Under the pieces are notes generated by a model. It searched no databases. It worked only from the letters and a program-made list of their open reading frames with translations, and was not told the DNA's origin. The translations under genes and the position numbers were made by a program. This document shows, one piece after another, positions 44,644 through 52,900 of a stretch of 61,113 bases of DNA. Origin of the DNA: Sulfurimonas sp. (lineage in GTDB: Bacteria; Campylobacterota; Campylobacteria; Campylobacterales; Sulfurimonadaceae); the NCBI GenBank assembly GCA_028044295.1, contig JAOFSE010000013.1:1-61113 (forward strand), read 5' to 3'. Each line of letters begins with the position of its first letter. The first letter of the stretch is position 1.

Positions 44644-45130
44644 TTTTCACACTCTCCATAATCTTATCTATATTATTAAATATTAGTTTTTTAGTTTTCT
44701 CTTTCGTCACACTTTTGGGATCAAAATGATCACTAACGACTTTGTACATGCAGACATTTTCTAAGCCTTGTGTAGCATTGAAAAACCCATCAGACTCCAT
44801 GTCTACCAGTTCGTATAAACCTTTATAAGCAGGTTCGTTAACGCATGTTATTTCATCTGATGAATTTATCTTAATCATTTCACCAATAGGATGATTCTCA
44901 TTAGCACCACATATCCCTATATTTATAAAGCTATCATCTTCTTGAATATCGAAATTTTTTCGTAAGGTTTCAGTGGCTTTTTGTGAATTTGACACACCAA
45001 TTCCACTTACAATAATCATAAATTCTGAATTTGCATGTAATGTGAACTCATTAAGTTTAGTTTTTTTTAACTTGTATTTATCAACAAATGCCTGAGCTTC
45101 GGGTTTTAGGGCAATAACAATATATATCAT
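44636..45130 (-). CDS. Nucleoside phosphorylase/MTA-SAH nucleosidase-like protein, short
   Basis: The 164-residue protein resembles the purine nucleosidase/phosphorylase fold: IYIVIALKPEAQAFVDKYKL at the start, IIVSGIGVSNSQKATETL as the glycine-rich loop, and INIGICGANENHPIGEMIKI as the nucleobase-sugar site. LYELVDMESDGFFNATQ carries the ME.xG-type motif of the ribose-binding region. It is much shorter than MtnN or DeoD (about 230), so substrate specificity is uncertain. It is co-transcribed with the SDR gene. Confidence 0.78.
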   Translation of the reverse strand: MIYIVIALKPEAQAFVDKYKLKKTKLNEFTLHANSEFMIIVSGIGVSNSQKATETLRKNFDIQEDDSFINIGICGANENHPIGEMIKINSSDEITCVNEPAYKGLYELVDMESDGFFNATQGLENVCMYKVVSDHFDPKSVTKEKTKKLIFNNIDKIMESVKNG

Positions 45131-45199
45131 TTAAATATTGTAGCTTAATTGTACTTTTTATGGTAGAATTATTAAAAATAACAATAATGGAAAACAAAT

Positions 45200-45538
45200 A
45201 TGCCTATTTTAACAGCAGATTATTCAGTCTTAAATCATGAAGAGATGGCTGCATCTATTGGCTTAAAAGCCAAACATATACCTATGCTAGTTGGTAGTTT
45301 TTTAGAAGAGTCAGCACCACTACTTGAGTCATTAGAAGGTTCTATCAATAATAAAGACTATGCAGAGATTAAAGCTGGTGCTCATTCTATAAAAGGTAGT
45401 GCCGGTAATTTACGTTTTACAGAGATTTATGAAATGGCCAAAGAGATGGAGTTTGCAGGAACAGATCAAAAAGAAGATTTTGATTTTGCAGGTTATTTGG
45501 ATGCTATTAAAAAGGCTGTTTCAACAATATCTATTTAG
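45200..45538 (+). CDS. Hpt domain phosphotransfer protein
   Basis: The 112-residue, single-domain protein is an Hpt four-helix bundle with phosphorylatable H62 in AHSIKGSAGNL. It would pass phosphoryl groups between a hybrid kinase receiver and a final response regulator. The hybrid kinase at 7403-10018, which ends in a receiver, is a possible donor, but nothing in the context links them. It is followed directly by the SRP RNA gene. Confidence 0.92.
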   Translation: MPILTADYSVLNHEEMAASIGLKAKHIPMLVGSFLEESAPLLESLEGSINNKDYAEIKAGAHSIKGSAGNLRFTEIYEMAKEMEFAGTDQKEDFDFAGYLDAIKKAVSTISI

Positions 45539-45542
45539 TGAT

Positions 45543-45570
45543 TTGACATTTTAGCTTTTTTAGCTATAAT
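45543..45570 (+). promoter_or_regulatory. Sigma-70 promoter of the SRP RNA gene
   Basis: TTGACA at 45543-45548 and TATAAT at 45565-45570, 16 bases apart: both hexamers match the consensus perfectly. RNA should begin near 45577. Confidence 0.85.
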
Positions 45571-45577
45571 TTCGACC

Positions 45578-45683
45578 GCTCTTCTTTAGACCTGTGCAAT
45601 GATGTCTTAGGACAATGTGTCAGGGTAGGAATACAGCAGCACACCCTATAATGTTATGTGCCGCAGGTATCTGGAGAAGGGTC
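45578..45683 (+). ncRNA. ffs: Signal recognition particle RNA (small, 4.5S type)
   Basis: The conserved tip of SRP helix 8 is present: GTCAGG...GGAA...CAGCAGC (about 45618-45641), which binds Ffh. The arms on both sides pair in the order expected for a long hairpin, for example AGACCTG near 45588 with CAGGTATCT near 45664, and CTTCTTTAGA with TCTGGAGAAG with G-U pairs. The perfect sigma-70 promoter places the 5' end near 45577. Exact ends are estimates. Confidence 0.9.
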
Positions 45684-45730
45684 TTTCTCAAAACTAACTC
45701 TTCATTATAAATCATTAGTTTTATTTATCG

Positions 45731-45961
45731 CTATTCTTCATCTCTATATTTGGATATTCCACATGGCTGATTTGGCGTTGGTGGATTCTCTTTTAGGTAA
45801 GTCAAATCTTCTAGTGTTTGAGTTAAAACTCTCTTTTGTTGAAGTATTGGAAGCATTAAGTTGTCTTTTTCATTGAGTGGTATATCCCAATTTAAAAGTA
45901 TCTTCTGTACTTCGTCATCTAGTTCTTTTAGTGCATTTTCTATATGTTTAAGTGAATTCAT
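45731..45961 (-). CDS. Small conserved-looking protein of unknown function
   Basis: The 76-residue, mostly helical protein (SLKHIENALKELDDEVQKIL, then QQKRVLTQTLEDLTYLKENP) is not recognised. It has a normal amino acid composition and fills the gap between the SRP RNA gene and rpmI. No ribosome-binding site precedes the ATG; a TATACT at 45968-45973 sits so close that the mRNA might be leaderless. It may also be spurious. Confidence 0.5.
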   Translation of the reverse strand: MNSLKHIENALKELDDEVQKILLNWDIPLNEKDNLMLPILQQKRVLTQTLEDLTYLKENPPTPNQPCGISKYRDEE

Positions 45962-46054
45962 AATCAGAGTATAGCGACTTTTTAGAAATTTTTGGATATA
46001 ATCCCCTTCTCAAATTACATTTTTGTAATGAGAATTTTATGTGAAGGAAAATCG

Positions 46055-46246
46055 ATGCCTAAAATGAAATCGGTAAAAGGCGCTGTAAAGCGTTTTAAAG
46101 TTAAGAAAAATGGTTCTGTTAAACGTGGTACAGCGTACAGAAGTCATATTCTAACTAAACAAGATGCACAAACTCGTCGTGAGCAAAACAGCCCAAAAGT
46201 TGTTGCTAAAGCTGACGAAGCTAACATTAAGTCGATGATTAACTAG
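46055..46246 (+). CDS. rpmI: Ribosomal protein L35
   Basis: The 63-residue basic protein of the large ribosomal subunit matches L35 throughout: PKMKSVKGAVKRFKVKKNGSV, then the KRGTAYRSHILTKQD region. The ATG at 46055 is chosen, with AAGGAAAA upstream; the longer frame from 45992 is not part of the family. A TATAAT at 45997-46002 is the probable -10 box. It is followed by rplT after 107 bases. Confidence 0.96.
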   Translation: MPKMKSVKGAVKRFKVKKNGSVKRGTAYRSHILTKQDAQTRREQNSPKVVAKADEANIKSMIN

Positions 46247-46353
46247 TAACAAATACTAGATTAATTTTTAAATCTCCAGTATATTACTGGGAAAGCTATT
46301 TTATATAGCACCTCGATCACGTATTAGTGACTGGGTCAAGAAAAAGGAAAAAT
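46247..46353 (+). promoter_or_regulatory. Structured rpmI-rplT intergenic leader
   Basis: The 107-base gap holds three successive hairpins: CCAGT-ATATT-ACTGG (46276-46290), GCTAT-TTTAT-ATAGC (46295-46309) and TCAC-GTATTA-GTGA (46317-46330). An L20-type autoregulatory site is conceivable; none of these is a proven L20 motif. Confidence 0.4.
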
Positions 46354-46713
46354 ATGCCAAGAGTAAAAACAGGTACTGTTCGTAGAAAAAGACACAAAAA
46401 AATATTAAAGCTGGCAAAAGGTTTTTATAGCGGACGCCGTAAACACTTTAGAAAAGCAAAAGAACAAATTGAAAGATCATTAGTATATGCACACCGTGAT
46501 CGTAAGCAAAAGAAACGTGACTTCCGTAAACTATGGATTGTACGTATCAATGCAGCGTCTCGTTTAAACGGTATGAATTACTCAACTTTCATGAACGGAG
46601 TTCATAAATCTGGTATCGAACTTGATCGTAAAATTCTTGCTGATATGGCGATGAATGATGCAGCAGCATTTACTGCAGTTGCTGAAGCTTCAAAAGCAGC
46701 ACTAGCTAAGTAA
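46354..46713 (+). CDS. rplT: Ribosomal protein L20
   Basis: The 119-residue, very basic protein begins [30 protein letters not shown] with the normal L20 start (two residues later RVKTG). It includes [23 protein letters not shown] and [14 protein letters not shown], which are diagnostic. The ATG at 46354 follows AAAAAGGAAAA. L20 binds 23S rRNA early in assembly and, in enterobacteria and Bacillus, controls its own operon by binding the leader; the hairpins ahead of it may serve this. A perfect 12-bp hairpin follows the gene. Confidence 0.97.
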   Translation: MPRVKTGTVRRKRHKKILKLAKGFYSGRRKHFRKAKEQIERSLVYAHRDRKQKKRDFRKLWIVRINAASRLNGMNYSTFMNGVHKSGIELDRKILADMAMNDAAAFTAVAEASKAALAK

Positions 46714-46720
46714 GCTAAAG

Positions 46721-46749
46721 TAGTTAGTGTAGTTTTACTACACTAACTA
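46721..46749. terminator. Bidirectional hairpin between rplT and the phosphatase gene
   Basis: TAGTTAGTGTAG (46721-46732) and CTACACTAACTA (46738-46749) form a perfect 12-bp stem with a TTTTA loop. It lies between two convergent genes and could end transcripts from both sides. Confidence 0.65.
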
Positions 46750-46752
46750 TAT

Positions 46753-48435
46753 CTACATTTTGTGTAAAAATAGTACACAGTTCCCTTTATTATTATAGTA
46801 AATACCACTAGACGATTTTTTAGAGATATAAACACCCCTACCATTATTTTGAGCTTGATTCTTTAATATTGAATTTAATGTTTGTGTGTCAAAGCCATCA
46901 CCCTTGTCCGAAATCTGTGTAGCTAAATACGTAGACTCAAAACATTGTATCTTATGAATGGACACAGTAATCTGTTTGTTACATTTGTTTTGGAGAGCTT
47001 CAATGGTACTTATATATGTATCATCCTCTATTAAACGGTGTTTTTGTTTAGAACTGATTCCTAGGTTACCATGTTCAAATGCATTCATATAAAGCTCTGT
47101 GAAGACAAGTGAAACGGAGTCTATCATGTCAGCATTAGTATTGATATCGTCTAATACACTTTCAAACCATATTGTTGCATTATCCAACTCTTGAAAGTTA
47201 CTATCAAAGCTTTTTGTCGCGATTAAAGTTTCTTGTGTATTGAGTCTATTAATAAATATAAATGTAATATCATCTTCTTGATTTTCTATTCTTGATATAA
47301 ATTTTTCACTTAACTCTTCTCTTGTATATGAGTGCAGGAAATCATCATTAATAAACTCTTCATATGTTTTATCGTCTATTATTGTAGTGTTTTCTACCAT
47401 TCCATCACTATAAAATAAAAATTTATTTATATCTGATATATCAAAGGTAGATATTTCAAAGTTTTTAGTATATTTGCTCATAGGTGGATTGTTTGACTTT
47501 ACCCTTATAATCTTTTGGTCTGAAGTTTCTAAAAGAGATGCGGGCATAGAAAACTTAGCGTACTCCATAGTGTTACTTTGAGAATTTAATACTACATAAT
47601 CTATTGATAAAGTCTCTTCTTCCAATAGTATTGGCTTAATGTATGCAAGAGACTTACTTATTATTTGAGTTAAATCTATATCTGTTGTAATATCTATCGT
47701 ATGGTTTATAAATGATGTCATAAGCATTGAACTTAAAGATGCTGATAGACCTTTACCCATTCCGTCTATGATTAAGTAGAGGGTTTTATCTTGATCAAGT
47801 TTTCTAGCACTATAAGCGTCACCACTAACAACATCTAATGGCTTATACATAAAGTCTAGCATAGCTGGATAGTTCATTTCTACTAGCTGATAGTAAAAAT
47901 CGTTTCTAAGTATATTTACCTCTTTAGCAAATGATAGGTCTTCTTGGTATGAGCTATATTTTTCTTTCTCTTCAAGATCTAATATCTTTTTATTTCTTTG
48001 TTCTTCTAAATACTTATCAGCTATTAGTATTTTTGATGTTTTTGCTATTGCATTTGTTATATTTGAAACTACTACAGGCTTTCGTATAAAAGAATTTATT
48101 TCTAAACTAATTGCCTCACTCATGACAGCTACATCTTCTAGACTAGATACTAAAATGATTGGTATTTCAGAATTCACTTCCCTGATTTTTTTAATCATAT
48201 CAATACCGTTTAAAACAGGCATAGAATAATCAGTTACAATAATGTCAACTTCATTTTCTAAAAAACCTGAATATCCCTCTTCACCATTTTTGCAGTAAAT
48301 TACTTTATTTACTAGATCATCAAAAATAGTTTGGTAGATAAGCATTGTTGTTAAATCATCTTCAACACAGAGAACCGTAAGAGATTTTATATATTCAAGA
48401 ACTTCTTCATTTGTGTCAGTTATTGTAGTTATCAT
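46753..48435 (-). CDS. Response regulator-PP2C phosphatase (SpoIIE/RsbU-like) fused to an anti-sigma-type ATPase domain
   Basis: The 560-residue protein has a receiver (about 17-130; ILCVEDDLTTM, DIIVTDYSMPVLNG with the phospho-acceptor Asp, SLEDV, RKPVVV), then a SpoIIE-type PP2C phosphatase domain (about 195-395; VSGDAYSARKLDQ, DGMGKGLSASL, LFYSDGMVENTT). It ends in a HATPase domain like RsbW (about 425-558; FTELYMNAFEHGN, SDKGDGFDTQ, NNGRGVYISKKSS). Such proteins act in partner switching with a STAS antagonist. The STAS gene lies five bases upstream. Phosphorylation would control dephosphorylation of STAS. Confidence 0.9.
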   Translation of the reverse strand: MITTITDTNEEVLEYIKSLTVLCVEDDLTTMLIYQTIFDDLVNKVIYCKNGEEGYSGFLENEVDIIVTDYSMPVLNGIDMIKKIREVNSEIPIILVSSLEDVAVMSEAISLEINSFIRKPVVVSNITNAIAKTSKILIADKYLEEQRNKKILDLEEKEKYSSYQEDLSFAKEVNILRNDFYYQLVEMNYPAMLDFMYKPLDVVSGDAYSARKLDQDKTLYLIIDGMGKGLSASLSSMLMTSFINHTIDITTDIDLTQIISKSLAYIKPILLEEETLSIDYVVLNSQSNTMEYAKFSMPASLLETSDQKIIRVKSNNPPMSKYTKNFEISTFDISDINKFLFYSDGMVENTTIIDDKTYEEFINDDFLHSYTREELSEKFISRIENQEDDITFIFINRLNTQETLIATKSFDSNFQELDNATIWFESVLDDINTNADMIDSVSLVFTELYMNAFEHGNLGISSKQKHRLIEDDTYISTIEALQNKCNKQITVSIHKIQCFESTYLATQISDKGDGFDTQTLNSILKNQAQNNGRGVYISKKSSSGIYYNNKGNCVLFLHKM

Positions 48436-48440
48436 TAGTT

Positions 48441-48728
48441 TTAGATGCGTTGGGCGTTAAATATTGACTTTAGGTTAAGATCGTCTAAAAGTATCATAAG
48501 TTTTTCATTACCTATAAGTAATTGAATGTCTATATTATCTTTTAATACGAGTTTATTTAAATAACCAATTATTGAAGATGTGATCGAGACAGAGTCAGTA
48601 ATTGTTATAGTTATTTGTTTATGATTTGAAACTATATTGTCTACACATAGTCTAATATTTTGAAAGTCACTAACTGTTTTTATATTTCCATTTATAGTAA
48701 TATTGTTTTGTGTTGATTCAATTTCCAT
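48441..48728 (-). CDS. STAS-domain anti-anti-sigma/antagonist protein
   Basis: The 95-residue protein has a STAS-like fold: a short beta start (ITINGNIKTV), ITITITDSVSITSSIIGYL with a candidate phosphorylatable serine near residue 51, and IDIQLLIGNEKLMILLDDLNL with IFNAQ at its end. It lies five bases before the RR-PP2C-HATPase gene. The pair resembles an RsbU/RsbW-RsbV switch, where the HATPase kinase phosphorylates the STAS protein and the phosphatase reverses it. The serine position is by eye. Confidence 0.75.
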   Translation of the reverse strand: MEIESTQNNITINGNIKTVSDFQNIRLCVDNIVSNHKQITITITDSVSITSSIIGYLNKLVLKDNIDIQLLIGNEKLMILLDDLNLKSIFNAQRI

Positions 48729-48782
48729 TTAATATCCTTAAGTAATACTTGGATAGTTTATACTTATATGTATTAAATTTAA

Positions 48783-49949
48783 CTAAAATTGATATATATT
48801 AGTAATCCACTCTTTCATCTTCTTTTCATATCCTATATCTTTCAGTTCTACGAACTTCATAGGTTTAGATAGGTATTGCTGTTTAACATATCCCCCATAA
48901 TCATGAGGATACATATAACCTTCGTTATTTTGTTTAATATGTTTTGGGATTTCTAAAATATTACCACTTTGAATCGATTGAATAGCTTTGTTTATAGCCT
49001 CATAAGATGAATTAGATTTTGGTGAAGCACATAGGTATATAACTGCCTGAGCTAATATTATTCTAGCTTCAGGGTATCCAATTTTAGATACGCTGGTCAA
49101 GCATGAGGTTGTTAGTGTTAGTGCTTGAGGATTAGCATTACCTATATCTTCACTAGCTAGTATTACAAGGCGCCTAGCTATAAATTCAGCAGATTCCCCT
49201 CCATCTATAAGGCGCGCTAAGTAATATACACTAGCGTCCATGTCTGAGCCTCTAATAGACTTTATCATAGCAGATGCTAGGTCATAATGAACACCAGCTT
49301 CACTACTTCCAGCTTGTAATGCATTTGGACGAAGAGATTTTAAAAGTTCTAAATTTACTTCTTCACTTACATTTGAAGCAAACTCTAAAAGTTTTAGCAT
49401 TGCTCTTGCATCACCACCGCTAGAAGCAACCAAATATTCTTTAGCTGCATCACTACATACAGTTTCTACATGTAAAAGTGTTTTGTCAAGTAAATTTTTA
49501 AGTGAATCGTTTGAAATAGGGTAGAGCTCAAATAGCATTGAACGAGAACGAATAGCTGATGTAAGTGAATAAAATGGATTTTCAGTTGAGGCACCAATTA
49601 CTAAAACAGACTCGTTTTCCATAACTGGAAGTAAAACCTCTTGCTGGTTTTTTGCCAAACGGTGCACTTCATCTATAAATATGAGTGGCATTTGTAAAGC
49701 ATTTTTATATTGGTCAAATATTTTACGAAGTTGGTCTATTTTTAGTGATGTAGCATTAAACTCATAAAATGGCATATCCATTTTTTTTGCAATGATTCTT
49801 GCGATTGATGTTTTTCCACATCCTGCAGGACCAAAGAAAAAACTATGTCCTAGGGAGTTCTTTTCACATAAAATACGAAGAGGGGAAGAAGGGGAAGTTA
49901 GATGTTCCTGTCCGACTAAATCGTCGAAATTAGAAGGTCTATTTTTCAC
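48783..49949 (-). CDS. rarA: Replication-associated recombination protein A (RarA/MgsA), AAA+ ATPase
   Basis: The 388-residue clamp-loader-like ATPase acts at stalled replication forks. It has Walker A GPAGCGKTSIA (about 37-47), the FIDEVHRL Walker B (about 91-98), sensor 1 in GASTENP, and the RarA-type C-terminal half (DYGGYVKQQYLP-like DYGGYVKQQYL) that tetramerises. The start is a GTG within the last codons of rluB, overlapping by 11 bases; the family N-terminus RPSNFDDLVGQEHL follows it directly. Confidence 0.94.
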   Translation of the reverse strand: MKNRPSNFDDLVGQEHLTSPSSPLRILCEKNSLGHSFFFGPAGCGKTSIARIIAKKMDMPFYEFNATSLKIDQLRKIFDQYKNALQMPLIFIDEVHRLAKNQQEVLLPVMENESVLVIGASTENPFYSLTSAIRSRSMLFELYPISNDSLKNLLDKTLLHVETVCSDAAKEYLVASSGGDARAMLKLLEFASNVSEEVNLELLKSLRPNALQAGSSEAGVHYDLASAMIKSIRGSDMDASVYYLARLIDGGESAEFIARRLVILASEDIGNANPQALTLTTSCLTSVSKIGYPEARIILAQAVIYLCASPKSNSSYEAINKAIQSIQSGNILEIPKHIKQNNEGYMYPHDYGGYVKQQYLSKPMKFVELKDIGYEKKMKEWITNIYQF

Positions 49950-50727
49950 CTCTCTCTCTTTTTAATTTTTTTTCTGCTTTCATGAAAGTGTAAAGAGCTG
50001 AGTATTCACTTCTCGTTAAAAATCTAGTCTTACCAGTTGGTAGGTTGTTTAACTCTACTTCTGCAAAACTGATTCTCTTTAAATCTGCTACCTCGGTTCC
50101 AAAGTGAGCAAAAAATCTTCTTATCTCGCGGTTTTGTCCCTCAGATATTGCTATTTTCAAAATAGAGTAATTATGCTCATTTTTTTGGATTTTATACCCT
50201 ATAAATGGTGCAAAAGTCATACTTGTTATTTTAGAGTGTGAGTGACCGCCAGCAGATGCATCGTCAATTGTCATTCCATTTAACATAGAGTTTTCCATCT
50301 CTGGAGTAACTTCACCTTTAATTTTTACCTTATAGATTCTCTCCAGATTGGAGTTCATCAGTGCAGTTGCTATTTTTGATGCATCAGTAAGAAGCAAAAC
50401 ACCTTCTGTTGCATAATCTAATCTTCCTACAGGGATGAAATGCTTGTATTTTTTATCGAGACCATCATAGATAGTTCTTCTACCTTTAGGATCAGATTTT
50501 GTTACAAGCTCACCTTTGGGCTTGTTATAAACTAAAACTGTATATTTGTCACTAGGAGTTACTTGTTTACCACTAACATAAACATCAACTTCTTTTTCGT
50601 CTACCTGAGTAGCAGGATTGTCTTGAATCTCTCCATCTACTCTTACATAACCATCTTGAATGGCTTTATCAGCTTCTCTTCTAGAGTAGCTTGAGTGATG
50701 GGCTATGTATTTGTTTAATCTCATCAT
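49939..50727 (-). CDS. rluB: 23S rRNA pseudouridine synthase (RluB/RsuA family)
   Basis: The 262-residue protein has an N-terminal S4 RNA-binding domain (MRLNKYIAHHSSYSRREADKAIQDGYVRVDG) and a pseudouridine synthase domain whose catalytic aspartate is in GRLDYATEGVLLLT (about residue 102). GQNREIRRFFAHFG is the family's C-terminal motif. The S4 plus RsuA arrangement covers RluB, RluF and RsuA; RluB (U2605 of 23S) is the usual Campylobacterota annotation. It follows the KpsF-like gene by one base. Confidence 0.92.
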   Translation of the reverse strand: MMRLNKYIAHHSSYSRREADKAIQDGYVRVDGEIQDNPATQVDEKEVDVYVSGKQVTPSDKYTVLVYNKPKGELVTKSDPKGRRTIYDGLDKKYKHFIPVGRLDYATEGVLLLTDASKIATALMNSNLERIYKVKIKGEVTPEMENSMLNGMTIDDASAGGHSHSKITSMTFAPFIGYKIQKNEHNYSILKIAISEGQNREIRRFFAHFGTEVADLKRISFAEVELNNLPTGKTRFLTRSEYSALYTFMKAEKKLKRERGEK

Positions 50728-50728
50728 A

Positions 50729-51691
50729 TTATGAAATACCTTTTTCTATCAAAGTATGGATGTGAAGCACGCCTTTTACTTTCTTATCTTTGTCAGTTAC
50801 AACTAATAGTTGTATCTTCATCTCTTCTATAGTTACAAGTGCTTCACTTGCAAGTATGTTTTCATCATCAAGAGTTCGTGGATTACGCGTAGCATATTTA
50901 TCCACACTGTCCTCAAGTGAAAAATTATCTGAGAGTAGGGCTCTACGAATGTCCCCATCACTCACAAGTGCTAGAAGACGGTTCTCTTTATCTGTTACTA
51001 AAACAGTTCCAAGTCTTCCTTCACTTATCTTTACAATCGCATCTTTTACTTTAGTATCTGCACTAACTATTGGCAGATTATCACTTCTCATTAGGTCACT
51101 AACTTTTACAAAAAGCTGTTTTCCTAAAGCACCACCTGGATGAAACGAAGCAAAATCACTCTTTTGAAAATCTCTGGCCCGCATAAGACATACTGCTAAA
51201 GCATCACCAAGTGCAAGAGTCAGTGTAGTTGAACTTGTTGGAGCTATGTTTAGTGGACATGCCTCTTTCTCAACTACAACATCTATAACTAAGTCACTAT
51301 ATCTTCCAAGAGTAGAATTTCTATCTCTAGTCATTCCAATGAGTGGAGTGTTAAATCTTTTTACATGTGGAAGAATTGAGCTAAGCTCTTCACTCTCTCC
51401 ACTGTAACTAATAGCAATCACAACATCATCTTTGCCTATCATCCCCAAGTCACCATGAAGTGCTTCAGTTGGATGTAGGAAGAAACTAGGTGTACCAGTA
51501 GAAGCGAAAGTCGCTGCCATCTTGGCACCAATTAGTCCAGATTTACCTACACCAGTAATAATAAGCTTACCCTTACATGTAAGGATAATATCTACAGCCT
51601 TCTCAAAGGTGTCGTCAATGTTTTTTGCAGACTCCAAAAGAGTATTGGCTTCAATATTAAGAGTATCTTGTGCTATTTGTTTGTAATTCAT
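50729..51691 (-). CDS. kdsD: Arabinose-5-phosphate isomerase (KpsF/GutQ/KdsD family)
   Basis: The 320-residue enzyme interconverts ribulose-5-P and arabinose-5-P for Kdo (and capsule) synthesis. It has a SIS domain (about 30-190; KLIITGVGKSGLIGAKMAATFASTGTPSFFLHPTEA) and two CBS domains (about 200-260 and 270-320). The ATG at 51691 is chosen: it follows a TATAAT by only six bases and the family N-terminus starts there. The longer TTG at 51724 would lie inside the promoter. A perfect inverted repeat overlaps the promoter. Confidence 0.93.
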   Translation of the reverse strand: MNYKQIAQDTLNIEANTLLESAKNIDDTFEKAVDIILTCKGKLIITGVGKSGLIGAKMAATFASTGTPSFFLHPTEALHGDLGMIGKDDVVIAISYSGESEELSSILPHVKRFNTPLIGMTRDRNSTLGRYSDLVIDVVVEKEACPLNIAPTSSTTLTLALGDALAVCLMRARDFQKSDFASFHPGGALGKQLFVKVSDLMRSDNLPIVSADTKVKDAIVKISEGRLGTVLVTDKENRLLALVSDGDIRRALLSDNFSLEDSVDKYATRNPRTLDDENILASEALVTIEEMKIQLLVVTDKDKKVKGVLHIHTLIEKGIS

Positions 51692-51697
51692 AGTGCA

Positions 51698-51724
51698 ATT
51701 ATACCCTAAAAGGGTATAAGTCAA
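51698..51724 (-). promoter_or_regulatory. kdsD promoter with an embedded perfect inverted repeat
   Basis: On the minus strand TTGACT (51724-51719), 15 bases, then TATAAT (51703-51698). A perfect inverted repeat TATACCC-TTTTA-GGGTATA at 51700-51718 fills the spacer and enters the -10 box. The start codon is six bases beyond, so the mRNA is probably leaderless. The repeat is a candidate operator, or a terminator of the upstream peroxidase gene without a T-tract. Confidence 0.5.
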
Positions 51725-51733
51725 AGAGATAGT

Positions 51734-52750
51734 TTAGTTTAGGTTTGGTTTAGGAGTTGAAGGAGTAGAAGAAGGAAGTATTGGCAGTGTGATATTACCT
51801 TTTGATCCCTCTAATGATTTTAAAAATTCTTCTATTGAAGCCGCTTCACTATCACTTATATTAGTGAAAAGTTGGATTCTTCCCATTTCAATTATTGCTT
51901 CTTTTAAAGTAGCAACTTGACCGTTGTGGAAGTAAGGAGCAGTTTGAGTAATATTTCTTAGAGTTGGAACCTTAACAAGTCCATCTTTATTACCTTTAAA
52001 ATCACCAACTTTTGTATATTTGTAGTCATTAAAGTTAAATGTATTCATTTCACCACCAAGCGCAATACCATTATGACATGTAGCACAACCTTTATCTATA
52101 AAAGTTTTAAGACCTTTTTCTTGTTCGGTTGTTAGTGCATTTTCAGAACCGTTTAGGTAGTTGTCAAACGGTGAAGGAGTTACCAGTGTTCTTTCAAATG
52201 AAGCAATAGTGTCTGTGATTTTTTCATAATTGATTTTTACATTGTCACCATAAGCACCTTTAAATTCAGCTACATATGCAGGTATAGAAGTTACAGTGGA
52301 AACTACATGTTCTTTTGTAGCTGCCATTTCAGGGCCTGCAAGAATAGGACCTTGTGCTTGTTTTTCTAAGTTACCATCACGACCATCCCAAAACTGAGAT
52401 GCAAAAAATACAGAGTTATAAACAGTTGGAGAACCTAAATGATGAGGGTTAATAGTCCATTTATGACCAACAGCAGCTGCTAGTCCATCATCACCACCTT
52501 CTGCTAGATTATGACAAGAATTACAGCTTATAAAACCACTTTTTGAGATTCTTGGTTCGAAGTAAAGTTTTTTGCCAAGTTCAACTTTTTCTGGAGTGAT
52601 AGGATTTTTTGGGTTATCTATCAGTTGTAGCAGTTCAGAAGTAGAATTAGGAATGGCTTTTAGACCAGCATTTTTAGCATTCTCAACCAAAGAAGAAGAA
52701 AAAAGTGAAGTTGCAGTAAAAATTAAAGCAAGAATCGTTTTGTTGTGCAT
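51734..52750 (-). CDS. Di-heme cytochrome c peroxidase
   Basis: The 338-residue precursor has a signal peptide (about 1-18, ending FSS) and two CxxCH heme motifs: CNSCH (about 78-82) and CATCH near residue 222. LVKVPTLRNITQTAPYFHNGQVATLKEA is the standard MauG/CcpA C-terminal heme-ligand region. It detoxifies hydrogen peroxide in the periplasm, taking electrons from c-type cytochromes. The proline-rich C-terminal tail is unusual. Transcription runs toward kdsD. Confidence 0.95.
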   Translation of the reverse strand: MHNKTILALIFTATSLFSSSLVENAKNAGLKAIPNSTSELLQLIDNPKNPITPEKVELGKKLYFEPRISKSGFISCNSCHNLAEGGDDGLAAAVGHKWTINPHHLGSPTVYNSVFFASQFWDGRDGNLEKQAQGPILAGPEMAATKEHVVSTVTSIPAYVAEFKGAYGDNVKINYEKITDTIASFERTLVTPSPFDNYLNGSENALTTEQEKGLKTFIDKGCATCHNGIALGGEMNTFNFNDYKYTKVGDFKGNKDGLVKVPTLRNITQTAPYFHNGQVATLKEAIIEMGRIQLFTNISDSEAASIEEFLKSLEGSKGNITLPILPSSTPSTPKPNLN

Positions 52751-52900
52751 TATGTAATTCCTTGTGTATATTTATTTTAATGATTATATATTTTTTAGCT
52801 TTATATAATAATAAATTTATCAATATGAGCTTTTATTTTACTAAATATATTTATGATAGATGGGATATAATATTTTATAAAACTGTTTTAGAGGAAAAAA

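Noticed and set aside
45658..45876. 72-residue plus-strand frame after the SRP RNA
   Set aside because: It starts inside the SRP RNA gene and overlaps the small minus-strand frame; no ribosome-binding site or recognisable motif.
45992..46054. N-terminal extension of rpmI
   Set aside because: The 21 extra residues do not belong to L35, and the ATG at 46055 has a good ribosome-binding site; the TATAAT at 45997 lies inside the extension.
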